Origin: Lineus longissimus
Lineage: Eukaryota > Nemertea > Pilidiophora > Heteronemertea > Lineidae
Assembly: GCF_910592395.1 (NCBI RefSeq)
Contig: NC_088308.1
Coordinates: forward strand, 17,561,501 to 17,625,500
Direction: 5' to 3'
Length of the DNA stretch: 64,000 nucleotides
Position numbers and translations under genes: made by a program. Position 1 is the stretch's first letter. Each line of letters starts with the position of its first letter. Below, piece after piece: positions 12,438 to 22,821 of the stretch. A model generated the notes under the pieces. It searched no databases and had not been told where the DNA came from. It worked only from the letters and a program-made list of their open reading frames with translations.

Positions 12438-14057
12438 GTCCCGAATATCAATCAGCGTTTAATTTCACTAGCAAATATTGTTTCATGAACTAAATAAAGA
12501 GTGTATCGGTCTTGATTCAACATTCAGGTTTGATCACCGTCTTTACCTGTGTCAACGTGTGCAATTTAAAAGAGTGTTTATGCCAGCGTTCATAAAATGG
12601 TTGATGATCAGTGTTTGACAGCCGTTTTCACTGTATTTAGTACACTCTTAGAAATAAAGGTTTTATGAATGTATACATACATCATACTGAACTTCCAGCG
12701 GTTTTGCCTCCGTAGCCTCCACACATACCACTGAAGTAATACGTGTCATTTTTCTGTATATCGCGCGTCTCATTTTACGGTGCACCTCACCCAAATTTGA
12801 TCTGATTCTGCTGTATGCCTTGTACACTATCTGTATACGGTACATAAAACAGCATATGGTGAGCCTGTTTTTCGATCACACCGACTTCACCTTCCATGGC
12901 CACTGCGCTGCTAATATGAACTGGATTGCGAAAGGACTTCACGAGGTTTCCCTTTTAATCTTCTCTAGTGACACTGCGGAAAAAGCAAATTGTGGTTTTT
13001 GCATGAGATTTAAAAACGCTACACTTGCCGAGATATCAGGCTTAGGTGCACCCAGGACGACATTTACCCTTTCCGCGTTTATGAGTGAGTAAAACTGATC
13101 AACTTCAGTGTCAAATAGATTGCATACTTTTCATCAATGTATAGACGCGCGTTGACTGGAAGCTTAGCAATGTCAATATATTGAGGGTCAAGATGTCATA
13201 CATACGTGATATGGCTATGCATGCATTGGGCAGATACATCCGTGTCGGCCACACCAATTATCTCCAATCACAATCATATTGCAACCGTCAGTGTTAATCA
13301 ATCCTGTCGCACATGAAAAGAAGGCAGTCATATAAAACTTGCGCCTAATGTCATTCTCCCGTCGGTCATTCATCATATCCTGTCAGAGGATTGAGTTTAC
13401 TCAGGCTAAGTCGATTTGGTCGTGAAATTTGCGTGAGCCCTCTAATATTTTGCACTGTATTCGTGGGATTGTCAGAATTCGCTCTATATCTCGAACATAT
13501 GGTTGCCATGTATCCCGATAATTGTCAACCAACCCGACTAAGAATGATAAAGAGAAGGGATTGATTGTATTGGCTAGATTAATGAGAGCGAGCCGCAAAA
13601 CCACAAGATGTCCACAGCTAAAATCACGGATCTACATGTATATCGCAGTGCTATAGATCCGTGCATAAATATACTCGGTGAAGAATGATTGCCCCATTCA
13701 AGCAAACAAGATAATCATCCAGTCATAATACAATGTAATATACCGGTAAATGCATTTTCTGAGCATCTCATGTACATCTTATACACTACATCTCTCTGAG
13801 CCAAACTAAGCATCACATCAAGCATTGAGCCGAGCTTTATACCCCGCTTTTCATCCAGCTCTTAATATACGTCGCGTTGCAAATGTCGGATTCGATCGGA
13901 TCTCATCGGGTTTTTGCCTGCGTGTGTAAGCGGCCTTATACCATTTTGTCTGGTCATTTGGCAGTACGGACCCACCTGATTCAGCTAGGATGTTGCGACT
14001 GCAACCGCTGGTACATGTCAAAATGGGGCACCCTGCTCTGTCATGTCTGTAGCAATG
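12438..14057. other. Unit 0-specific non-coding segment
   Basis: This sequence is not present in units 1 or 2. I see no supported gene. A 20-base word at about 12687 (reverse strand, ACCGCTGGAAGTTCAGTATG) recurs in direct orientation at about 33137 and 51073. A frame at 12820-13092 has no recognisable domain. Confidence 0.5.
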
Positions 14058-14938
14058 GAATGTAGGCCTAGGTAAAGAGGTACTGAAAAAATGGTACAGG
14101 AAAAAAGGTACGGTAGAAAAGGTACTGAAAAATGGTACAGGAATATTCAAAACAGGAATTTAGTTTGTTTTCTGCATTGTACAGCAGTGCCCAATTTATT
14201 ATCTAATTTTGATCAGGAAGCAAACTTGTCTTGTCGTGGCTTTTAGGGTTTCTCCAGGATTGGGAATAACTACTCGTACATAATTTGTTCTATCGTAGCA
14301 TCCAGTCTAATTGGTCCGATCAGGTGATGTGGATAGCCATTAAATATAAGCAAATGAGATTGTGATTTGAGTTTTTAAAATTCTTTTCAGATACTATTGT
14401 TTTGCTTTAGGCTTGGATCTCTCTGAAGACATACTTAGGAGGAGAGTAACTGGCCAGTTAGATTGATTATAATTATGCTTGTCCTTGAGATGGTATCCGG
14501 CTAAAGAAGACATATGCAAGAACGCGTGTCTGAATAAATCACCTTTCATTTAATTAAGAATAAAACAACAAAAGATGTTTTTTTAATGAATGGAGTGATA
14601 CCTTTCTTTCGTGCAGAGGGGAGAGGGGGGGGGGGGGGATTAAACGTCTTTTTTTGTATGAGATGAAGTTATTTTGGTTTCCCTTTGCTCATAATCTTGC
14701 TCTCCCCCTCAAACACAGCTTATTTTTCCTGGAGAAACCCCGGCCTAAGCCACAACAAGACAAGCTTGCTTCCTGATCAAAATAATTCGGCACTGCTGTA
14801 CTTAAATTCCTATAATCAAGAGAAAAACATTTCCTGTACTTTTTTCCTGTACCTTTTTTCATGTACTTTTTTCCAGTACCTTTATTTCCTGTAGCTTTTT
14901 ACCGTTCCTTTTTTCCTGCACCTTTCTCATCGTAAACC
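14058..14938. mobile_element. Foldback-type DNA element with ~200-bp inverted ends
   Basis: The two ends (about 14058-14259 and 14727-14938) are long, imperfect inverted repeats. The left arm contains GATCAGGAAGCAAAC, TTGTCTTGTCGTGGC and TTTCTCCAGGA in order; the right arm has their complements in reverse order. Both termini are made of iterated GGTACAGGAAAAAA/GGTACTGAAAAA motifs. A 9-bp direct repeat, GTAGCAATG, flanks the element at 14049-14057 and 14939-14947, consistent with a target-site duplication. There is no transposase frame in the central part, so it is non-autonomous. A G-run lies near 14628-14638. Confidence 0.75.
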
Positions 14939-15345
14939 GTAGCAATGATACACCCGCAAAAAAACCCACTGCCGGATCTGCACAGTCATGCATATAGTGA
15001 TACATATCTAGTCTTTATAACAAGGACACAGCCGCACATGGCTTACAGGATAGAAATGCAAGCGAGCGAAGGAGCATACAGCTGACACTGGTATGCGAGA
15101 ATGGGTTTAGGGGGACTTGGCTTCATTGTCAATTGTATGAGTTGATCAAGCATATAGATGAGACAGTTGTCAGTCCATTGCAAGTTGGTGCCCCAAATGC
15201 ACCGCGACCAGTGATCCAAAGGTCTGTCCTAATAGCAGTCAGGCTGGATATGAAATAACATTTTCATTAGTCTGCAAATAAAAAAAGCAACCAAATGTGA
15301 GCAGGGTCTGGTTGCTCAAAAAAACATTTTGTCACAGGCGCTGGC

Positions 15346-15391
15346 GTTAACTTAACTTGGTATTTATCATCTTAAATCAAGTTAAGTTAAC
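15346..15391. repeat. Short palindrome (GTTAACTTAACTTG arms), MITE-like
   Basis: The arms GTTAACTTAACTTG (15346-15359) and CAAGTTAAGTTAAC (15378-15391) are exact reverse complements around an 18-base loop. The copies at 45770-45815 and 62262-62307 have one arm mismatch. The context (CAGGGTCTGGTTGCTCAAAA upstream) resembles the GGGCCTGTTGTTCAAAA word of the hairpin at 19777, suggesting related miniature elements. Confidence 0.5.
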
Positions 15392-15556
15392 GGCGGTATC
15401 ATTGACACTGACACAACTTGCTGAGCTCTGGCAAATGAGACGCATGACACGTGTAGGGAAAGGGGAAAAGGGTAAAGGAAAAAAAAAGTAGTCGTTTTAA
15501 AAATTCATTTTCCAATTAGTTCAGAAAAAGCCATAATTACATCTTGAGTTGGTGCA

Positions 15557-15783
15557 TGTATGGTCCCCATGGTACTAAGTACTCTTTAAATTTAGCGCCC
15601 AGTAGGTGCTGCCTCCTGGCGTCCTTTTATGTAACATACTTTGTATATGTGATTCGACGATGTTATGAACAATTGCTAGCCAATATATTAAGAAACTGAG
15701 AAACGTTGTTTAAATCCTTTATTTTCCCCACGAAACGAACCTGACGAGGCCGTAGGCACTAAACATTGAGGAAGATCAATACA
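15557..15783 (+). repeat. 5' LTR of the Gypsy-type element
   Basis: It starts TGTATGGTCC and ends ATCAATACA. It differs from the 3' LTR by two substitutions that I could find (GATTCGACG versus GATTCAACG, and TATATTAAG versus TATAATAAG), so the insertion is recent. Confidence 0.93.
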
Positions 15784-15802
15784 TTGGCGACCCCGGCAGG
15801 AC
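15784..15802 (+). promoter_or_regulatory. Putative tRNA primer-binding site
   Basis: TTGGCGACCCCGGCAGGAC directly follows the 5' LTR. The TGG start would complement a tRNA CCA end. I cannot assign the tRNA with certainty. Confidence 0.6.
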
Positions 15803-15894
15803 TTATTTTGAAAGAATTGTGCCGTTTATGGTGTAGAAAGGGACATTTTTGTCGTCTCTAATGCCGGCCGTGTGGCCGTGTGGTTAGGTATCCA

Positions 15895-15980
15895 GTCAAA
15901 TCGTCCCCAGTAGCAATCGTCCCCGCTCATAGGAGTCAAATCGTCCCCATGTCAAATCGTCCCCGGGTGAAATCGTCCCG
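15895..15980. repeat. Iterated (GTCAA)ATCGTCCCC motif
   Basis: Five copies of ATCGTCCC, mostly as GTCAAATCGTCCCC, lie within 86 bases, just inside the Gypsy leader and upstream of the MULE gene. The block could be subterminal repeats of the nested DNA element, but I found no inverted partner on the right side. Confidence 0.6.
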
Positions 15981-16388
15981 GTTTCCGGCGCCAGTGCATG
16001 ATGGAACCCGGTGGTGTATGGGGTATGGCATAAGGCCAGTAGTGGCATGATATGTCTATTCTATAAGTCTATTCCTGTATAAGGGATAAAATCAGAGGCG
16101 GATTTAGAGGGGGGCGGACCCGGCGTACGCCCTCCCTTATTTGAGAAAAATCTTTGAAATTGACCACGAATTTTAGGAAATCGTCATAAAATCGACATAA
16201 ATATCCGGTAAAAAATAGATGCCCGCCCCCCCCCTTATTCAGACTCCTGGATCCGCCCCTGGAAATAAAGAAAAATTAGCATACGCAGTGAGTTGTTTAA
16301 TTAAAGGAAAAGTCGTTCAAATAGCCTTTAGCAATGTTTAGTTCACGGACCTGTGAATACTTAGTACGGTATCTTTTAAAGTTCCATG

Positions 16389-16655
16389 GTGAGTTGATAT
16401 CACAACCGATCAAAGGGGTCGCTAATTCAATTGATGATGAACACAACCATTCATTATATCAGTGAGTTAATATCACAACTGGGCCTATATTGATCAAAGG
16501 GGCCGCTTCAATATGTTAGTGAGTTGATATCACAACTGGGCTTATTGAGCAAGGGGGCCGCAAATTGATGAACACAACCATTCATTATGATCAGTGAGTT
16601 AATATCACAACTGGGCCAATTGATCAAAGGGGCCGCTTCAATTAGCTAATTAGGT
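16389..16655. repeat. Imperfect tandem repeats upstream of MULE gene
   Basis: Four copies of GTGAGTTRATATCACAAC occur at 16389, 16462, 16519 and 16594, interleaved with AACACAACCATTCATTAT and GATCAAAGGGGCCGC words. Unit lengths are irregular (57-75 bases). This is probably a minisatellite inside the DNA transposon's 5' region. Confidence 0.7.
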
Positions 16656-16788
16656 GAGATGTTGGCGGTCAATGTGTCATTGTGTAAATCCCTGCAAACG
16701 GTGCCTTTAGTAATCAATAACTGCAATTAGGGTGAGATGAAGATGATTTTTTGAGAAGATATCATCAATTAAGCAGAGCTATAGGCCC

Positions 16789-16796
16789 TATATAAA
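16789..16796 (+). promoter_or_regulatory. Putative TATA box of MULE transposase gene
   Basis: A TATATAAA-type word (CTATATAAACC) lies about 45 bases before the ATG at 16836. The spacing would leave a very short leader. It is supported only by motif and position. Confidence 0.4.
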
Positions 16797-16835
16797 CCTG
16801 CCGGATTTTAGGGTTCCTCATTCGATTTCGAATAG

Positions 16836-18788
16836 ATGCGACATCCAACATCCAGCAGCATAATGAACGATTGTATTTCCTGCAAGAGACCTGTGAGACC
16901 ACGACAAGAAGGCCTGCAATGTGATGGTTGCGGTAGCTGGCAGCATCGTACGTGCCACACTGGTATCAGCCGTGCCGAGTACAGAAGAGCCGTGACAGAG
17001 GGAAGTGACATTGAGTGGTCGTGTGCAGAGTGCGATGCGAATATCACGGGCGTCCCACAACCCCTGGCTGAGAGCAGTCGTCTTTCGTTGGAGCAGACCC
17101 GACGCACGTGGTTTTTGGCAGACCAAGATCGACCAGATGAGACTCCAACCCCCACAGATCGACAAGATGAAACTCCAACCCCATCTGAACTCCAGGAGGC
17201 AGCTGACGCTTGGTTGCAAGAGATGCAAGTGGAAGCTGACGCTTTGTTGGAAGAGATGGAAATGGATGAGCCAGCAGACGACCCCGACCCCACCCTTGGA
17301 GAATTCGAAGTCCCGGAGCGTTTAGAAGAATCGTCGATGGCTGATGAGACACCACGAGAGTACGTAGGCGGCGATGACGGACCAGCAACCACTTACACGA
17401 CGGTCACTGATGGGACGCAGCGAGGGAAAACGAAGTTGGCAGACAGCAACGGTTACACGTACACTGTAAAGAAACGACCACGAACCGCGAAGGGGACCAC
17501 GACATGGACGTGCAGCGTCAGGAACAAAGTAGTTTGGTGTAAGGCGTCCGTGATGCAAAAAGGAGACAATTTCACACGGGGCGTGCAGCCGCATGTCCAC
17601 GAGGCACAACTCGGTGCAGCCGTTGCCGCGAAGATCCGAGCGGACGTGAAGAAGACGGCCACCCGGCAGGTATTCACGTCGGCAGCGGAGATTGTGAACC
17701 GGGCCTTACTCGACGAAGGCATACACGAAACTTCGGCACCCCTTCCGGCGCTTTCGAAACCAGAGAATCTAGCCAGAGCTGCGAATCGTCACCGTCAGAA
17801 GGCCAGACCACAAGATCCTACCACCCTCGATTTCGAAATTGACGAAACATACGTTCCAGCGACATTCCTTCGTGCCGACATCACCGTAGGCGAGAAACGT
17901 CACCTAATATTCGCAACTGACAAGATGGTCCAGCTCCTTTCGAATGCCAAAACGTGGTATATTGACGGGACGTTCAAGTTGGTCAAGGCACCGTTCACCC
18001 AGCTCGCATCCATCCACGCATTCGTGAAGAGCGGAGACAACGTAAAACAAGTACCAGTCGCCTTCATCCTGATGTCGGGGAAACGCAAAAAAGATTACAA
18101 GAAAGTGCTCAAGGCCATACGAAGGATGTGCCCGGACAGAAAAGTTGCAAAGATCGTTGTGGACTTTGAAGCGGCGATGTGGCGTGCCATACCTCTCGTG
18201 TTCGGCAATATTCGCATCATGGGCTGCTCCTTCCACTGGGCCCAATGCTTATGGAGGAAGATTCAGGAAATCGGTCTTTCGCCAGCATACAAGAACGATA
18301 ACGATACCCACAAGTTGCTGAGACAGTTTATGGCCCTGCCGTACCTGCCGCACGCACATATCCAGCCGATGTTCGAAAAGCTCGTCAGGAAGGCCAACAC
18401 GCCCGCTCTGCAAGAATTCACGGATTACGTTCGCCGCACGTGGATCGCTAACGAACTGTGGAGCCCGCGCACCTGGTCTATCTTCATGGAACCCGTGAGG
18501 ACGAACAATGACGTCGAAGGATGGCACGGAATGCTAAATCGTCATGCCGCAAAGTCGAATCTCGAATTCTACAAGATGACACGCCTTCTACAAGAGCAGG
18601 CCAGTCTCATTGAGATGCAAGTTCGTTTCATCTCCGATGCCAAACTGGAACACCGCCAGCGAAAGGTCTACAGACAACAACAGGGGAAGATCTTCACGCT
18701 TTGGGACGAGTTTATACAGGAAAAGAAGACGGCAACTCAACTCCTACGAAAGTGCTCGCATCTGGTTGCCAGCAATACGGACAATTAA
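16836..18788 (+). CDS. MULE-type transposase with PHD-like and FLYWCH zinc fingers
   Basis: This intact 650-residue frame has no introns. Residues 13-66 form a C4HC3 PHD-like finger (C13, C16, C29, C32, H37, C40, C63, C66). An acidic, Pro/Thr-rich linker follows. Residues about 195-260 match the FLYWCH pattern (WTC at 224-226, a second Cys in VWCKA, and HVH at 253-255). Residues about 370-480 carry the MULE transposase core: DGTF with D377, VVDFEA with D443 and CSFHW with C464 and H467. MULE enzymes are DDE transposases that excise and insert Mutator-like DNA elements. The gene lies between the 5' LTR and gag of the Gypsy element, in the same orientation, so it is either a nested transposon or captured cargo. 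AATAAA at 19500-19505 may end its transcript. I did not find the terminal inverted repeats. Confidence 0.85.
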   Translation: MRHPTSSSIMNDCISCKRPVRPRQEGLQCDGCGSWQHRTCHTGISRAEYRRAVTEGSDIEWSCAECDANITGVPQPLAESSRLSLEQTRRTWFLADQDRPDETPTPTDRQDETPTPSELQEAADAWLQEMQVEADALLEEMEMDEPADDPDPTLGEFEVPERLEESSMADETPREYVGGDDGPATTYTTVTDGTQRGKTKLADSNGYTYTVKKRPRTAKGTTTWTCSVRNKVVWCKASVMQKGDNFTRGVQPHVHEAQLGAAVAAKIRADVKKTATRQVFTSAAEIVNRALLDEGIHETSAPLPALSKPENLARAANRHRQKARPQDPTTLDFEIDETYVPATFLRADITVGEKRHLIFATDKMVQLLSNAKTWYIDGTFKLVKAPFTQLASIHAFVKSGDNVKQVPVAFILMSGKRKKDYKKVLKAIRRMCPDRKVAKIVVDFEAAMWRAIPLVFGNIRIMGCSFHWAQCLWRKIQEIGLSPAYKNDNDTHKLLRQFMALPYLPHAHIQPMFEKLVRKANTPALQEFTDYVRRTWIANELWSPRTWSIFMEPVRTNNDVEGWHGMLNRHAAKSNLEFYKMTRLLQEQASLIEMQVRFISDAKLEHRQRKVYRQQQGKIFTLWDEFIQEKKTATQLLRKCSHLVASNTDN

Positions 18789-20900
18789 ACCACCTGGTGT
18801 TACAAAATCGAACGGACACTGGTGCGCCTAACCATAAACTCTTTAACTGAGGAAGACGTTCTTTTTTAATGGTATAATAATGTGTAAATTAATTGATGAA
18901 TTGGCGACTGAGTTAGAGTTGTACCGTATGCCTATCACTCTATAACTGTACTATCAGTATCAGGGTTTTATATATACTGTACTATTAAAGGTGTTATCTA
19001 ATATTACATGTAGTAGGCTATAATAATAATAATAATTTTTATTGTACCCCCCATATTTGGGGAAAGAGAAATAACAATACATTTCATAAAATGGTACATG
19101 TAACTGAAGAAAACTATGGTCAAAGCAGATAGGGCCTACATTTATAAAATATGGAAAGTATATTTTTAAAAACTCTATTTAGAGTAACAGCCTATTAATG
19201 TACTTGCCTATTAATGTAGTTATCATCTTCTCGTTTGTAATTGTAACGTGACTCGGATAAACAAAATAAGTGTATGTAATAGGTGTTTTATATGCACAAA
19301 GCCCACGTGTTCTGCAATATCATGATGTAGCCTAATTTGCTATTTTTATTTGCCGCAATTGAACAGAAATATGGCGTTCGCCACTATTTTATTGTACCCA
19401 AAACATCTTGGAAATTCCTTATATCATGTATATTATGTTCACTAAACTAAACGTTAAATGATTGTGCTGTTGTACTTAATTTTGTTTCTTTTTCATCCTA
19501 ATAAATCATTGATAACTAAAGTCCGAGTTTATTTCTCCATTATTTTTTAAATATAACAGAATAGGGGGCCAACACTGATACACTGTTCATACCCGGAGCC
19601 CCCGCCGAGCGACTGCATCACCCATCCCGAATTCCTGACCCACCCCCGGATACTTGGCTCCCACAACACTATTCTGATGAAAATCCTCTGCGTTCTGACA
19701 AGTGCGACGAAGACGCAGGTACTCTGCATGGCATCACCGGGACCGCATGTAAAAAAACAGACGCAAGAAAGCATCAGGGCCTGTTGTTCAAAACAATTTT
19801 TGTCAAGCCTTCAGACGCCAGGGTTGTGACAAAAATTGTTTTGAACAACCAGGCCCAGGTTGTTAGCAGAAGCACATTGTAAATATTTTATTCATTCGAA
19901 TTAATGTTATGTTAGCCTACATATTGGAGAGGAAGTCCAAAGTCAAAAGTAGGTAGGCCAGGCCTATCCAGCACGCATACCGGTAGCATCCGGTAGGCCT
20001 ACACATCACCCGAACCCTTTCCCAAGATAACAACTCTATACCCCAAAACGCCATCAATGTTCTACTAAAATTCATATGAGTAGGCCTACATGTATTTTAA
20101 CTGTAAAAAACTACAATACTGGCCGTTGAGATGACGGAGAAACACGCAACAGAAGTGCAGTAATTTAATCGACTCCTTCATTCAAAGGCTGCAAGGGACA
20201 GACGCTTTCTGATTCTCAGACACCAACGAAACGCTATTGTCAGTTTGCGGAGAGGTGATGTTTCCACCGACGATATTCATGTAACAAAAAATGACGGATT
20301 CCGTCTCTACAACTTTAGCATTCGCGGAGCTTCAGTGAAAGGATTGCATCGTTGGGACGAAATTTATGGTCATTGATTGAAGTACCGTATAATGACAGGA
20401 TAATTCGTGACACTGAGGAGAACAGTTCAGGAGTATAAATAGAATTTTGCAGTTTTGTAGGTGGCGACCCCTTTTTCATCTTTTTTTAAAAAAACATTTC
20501 CTACAATTCTGTGACTTTTTATTTAATTCTGTGTACTAAAGTATAACTTGAATTTTCATAACTTGAGGTCCACATGTATTATCTGTACCTGTGCAGTGGA
20601 ATGCAGTAGGCACCCAGTATTGTTCTACTTTTACTGATATTTGTTCATTTCCACTTTGTCTATTTCAATAATTTTGTTTTATTTCAGGCACGGTACACAA
20701 GTGTGTTAGCACAGTAACCTATGGTATCAAATGTTCACACCTACATGTATTTGCTCGAATTAACCCTTTCTTTTTAGGATGGTATTTGGAATGTTTGGCA
20801 ATTGTGGTGTGTATTTCATGTATTGAATTTCAGTGTGTGCATGTGCATTGATTGTACAGAATTTGTGTGTTTTCTTGCTGTTTAATTGAATTAGTGAGAA
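18789..20900. other. Non-coding Gypsy leader / right flank of MULE gene
   Basis: This AT-rich sequence has no supported frame. It holds a TAATAATAATAAT run near 19020, the AATAAA at 19500 and the hairpin at 19777. The word GGTGGCGACCCC near 20461 resembles the primer-binding segment at 15784, but the resemblance is short. Confidence 0.5.
19777..19856. repeat. 80-bp near-perfect hairpin (MITE-like)
   Basis: The left arm GGGCCTGTTGTTCAAAAC... and the right arm ...GTTTTGAACAACCAGGCCC are reverse complements over about 29 bases with a single-base indel, around a loop of roughly 20 bases. No transposase is present. It looks like a miniature inverted-repeat element or its core. Confidence 0.7.
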
Positions 20901-21881
20901 GTGAGTATGGATGATAGGGAAATACTTGACGGAATGGAATTGAGGGGGCGTAGGCTTCCAGGAGTTGTGCCTATTGTGCAGCGTGCACCACCAGCCCCGG
21001 CGTCAAATATTCTTAGGACTCCTGCCTCACCTGGGGAGCGAGTGTTGGGTTTCATAGGCACCATCCGCCGAAAAGTTACTGATGCTTTTACAGCAGTGAT
21101 GACTGATTTGGATGAAACGTCGTACGCTCAGGTGCCAATGGATGAGACCACAGTAATGGGAGCTATTGATTTTGGAACTCCAGGTCGTGCGACTTCTACG
21201 CCTTATGCTATGCCAATTACATCAGAGCCAACCACATCAGTGGTAACTCCACAGGCACCCCCTGAAGCGAACATGTTTGCTGGATTGCTGCCAGCTACAA
21301 CACAAGCGCTCACCGCTACTGCACCACCTGAGCCGCCCCAGCTGACTGGATTGTTACTAGCCACAGGGCCGGGTTCAGAACACGCTATCTCTCCTATACC
21401 TGACACAGAGAGTAATACACCTGTGGTATCGGCGGAAATCACTACTCCCATTACCCAACCACTATCTGACCCACCATTGCCGACTGGATTGCTACCCTCC
21501 GCACGGCGGGACCCACAGGTAGCGACACACATGCATTCCATACCTCCTGGTACTGGGCATGTGCAGGCCTCCACTACTGCACATGAAACTTTTGCCGATG
21601 CTACACGTCAGCCTTCTACTTTACCTGCATCCTCAGTGCACTCCTCAACCCCTGTGTATGTTCCCCCAACTTTGGCACCACATTGCTCATCGCCACCTGT
21701 AATGGTAGGTAACGCTACAGAAACTACTGTACCACAATATAGCCCTATGTCGCATCCTGCTCCTTCACGTACTTCACATACTCAGAATGTGCCAAGGCCC
21801 AATGTAGCTTTCGCTTCTCAACATACGCCTGTAGCAGCTTGGCTACCGTCATCAGCTACATCACCAACTCGTCTTCGGTAG
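20901..21881 (+). CDS. gag: Gypsy ORF, Pro/Thr/Ser-rich N-terminal gag region
   Basis: The frame has 326 residues with no recognisable domain. It is rich in Pro, Thr, Ser and Ala from about residue 95 on, with iterated PPxPTGLL-like phrases. It ends at a stop that overlaps the next frame by 43 bases, and the capsid-like frame continues in the -1 direction. I saw no clear slippery heptamer, so the junction could be a programmed shift or a simple indel. It may be a disordered N-terminal part of Gag or an accessory protein. Confidence 0.6.
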   Translation: MSMDDREILDGMELRGRRLPGVVPIVQRAPPAPASNILRTPASPGERVLGFIGTIRRKVTDAFTAVMTDLDETSYAQVPMDETTVMGAIDFGTPGRATSTPYAMPITSEPTTSVVTPQAPPEANMFAGLLPATTQALTATAPPEPPQLTGLLLATGPGSEHAISPIPDTESNTPVVSAEITTPITQPLSDPPLPTGLLPSARRDPQVATHMHSIPPGTGHVQASTTAHETFADATRQPSTLPASSVHSSTPVYVPPTLAPHCSSPPVMVGNATETTVPQYSPMSHPAPSRTSHTQNVPRPNVAFASQHTPVAAWLPSSATSPTRLR

Positions 21882-22735
21882 TCAACCATTACTCCAATTG
21901 TTCTTTTGGATCTGCTTCCTCAGTAAGGGATAAGCGAACCCCTAAAGTGCCTATGTTTGATGATTCCAAGCTAGACATCGAAGCTTACTTAGCGAACTTT
22001 AAAGCGATGACTTTAGGATGGACTTCAGATGAGAAGTTAACTTTGTTGCGTGCGAAACTTACTGGAAAGGCAGCTAGAATATTGGCAGCGTTGGACCTTG
22101 GAAGTACTCCTGTGACCTTTGATCTCCTCGTGGCCGAGCTTGAGAAGCACTATGTAGGAGAGCGTTCAGAATGGATTGCGAAGTTACGAGATGTTAGAAG
22201 GGAGGACGGTGAATCACTTGACGATTTAGCTTTCAGGATAAGCTTATACAGTAAGCGCGCCTATGGCTCACCTCAATCTGACGTAGGTCTCCAGCTTTAT
22301 CTTGCCTTGCGGGAAGGTCCCCTGGGGGACAAGTTATTCGAAGTGAAGGATCAGCCTTTACCTGAGGTCTTGAGAAAGGCAAAAAGTTATGAGGCTCACT
22401 TGTTGGCAGTAAATCAGCCTGTGTTCAATTATCAGAATGTAGCAGCCATGCATCCACCAGATCCTAGGCCAGGCGGTGAGCAGTGGAATGCAACCCAAAG
22501 GCATGCAGACAATTCCCCTGTTGGCAGAGGAAGGGGAAGAGGTGACCCAGGACGTGGCCGTGGTCAACGTTATAGCTCGCAGGATCGCCGTTTTGCTACA
22601 AATGGCAAATCTTGTTTTGTTTGCAAGTCCCCTGAGCACTTCTGGCAAAATTGCCCTCGCGTTGTTGCCCATTTTGCTCCTGCGGAAGAAGTCACCAGTT
22701 TACCTGACTCAGAGCAAGCAGTTTTAAACCGTTAG
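21839..22735 (+). CDS. gag: Gypsy Gag, capsid-like region and one CCHC zinc knuckle
   Basis: The segment from FDDSKLDIEAYLANF to about residue 200 of this 298-residue frame matches the retrotransposon Gag helical domain (LLRAKLTGKAARILAAL, a W before KL, and a DLAFRI segment). An Arg/Gly-rich basic stretch follows, then a CCHC knuckle, CFVCKSPEHFWQNC. Gag packages element RNA into particles. The in-frame ATG at 21839 may not be the native start, because the upstream frame overlaps it. The frame closes with TAG, and protease follows about 90 bases later in another frame. Confidence 0.8.
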   Translation: MATVISYITNSSSVVNHYSNCSFGSASSVRDKRTPKVPMFDDSKLDIEAYLANFKAMTLGWTSDEKLTLLRAKLTGKAARILAALDLGSTPVTFDLLVAELEKHYVGERSEWIAKLRDVRREDGESLDDLAFRISLYSKRAYGSPQSDVGLQLYLALREGPLGDKLFEVKDQPLPEVLRKAKSYEAHLLAVNQPVFNYQNVAAMHPPDPRPGGEQWNATQRHADNSPVGRGRGRGDPGRGRGQRYSSQDRRFATNGKSCFVCKSPEHFWQNCPRVVAHFAPAEEVTSLPDSEQAVLNR

Positions 22736-22821
22736 GCCATGCTCCCACAAGCGGAGCCCAAGAGCATGGCACACCTCCTCAGACTTTTGCGTCATCTGGC
22801 TCCAGTCCCACTCGTGCTTTT

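Larger units (their letters stand above)
10041..15556 (+). repeat. Unit 0 of the tandem array (truncated, diverged)
   Basis: From about 10041 to 12437 this matches 37244-40277 and 54392-56802. From 15149 to 15556 it matches 45575-45980 and 62067-62473. The middle part, 12438-15148, is absent from units 1 and 2, where a truncated Gypsy element sits instead. Unit 0 is visibly more diverged from units 1 and 2 than they are from each other. Its left end begins inside the 100-residue ORF found complete at 37120 and 54268. It therefore looks like the edge of the array. Confidence 0.8.

Noticed and set aside
15861-15892. tRNA-like GCCGTGTGGTTAGG as a SINE head
   Set aside because: No B box follows; the sequence runs straight into the ATCGTCCCC repeats.
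18789-20900. Right terminal inverted repeat of the MULE element
   Set aside because: GGGACGAAATTT near 20355 is only a partial match to the left-hand ATCGTCCCC motif and there is no matching target duplication.
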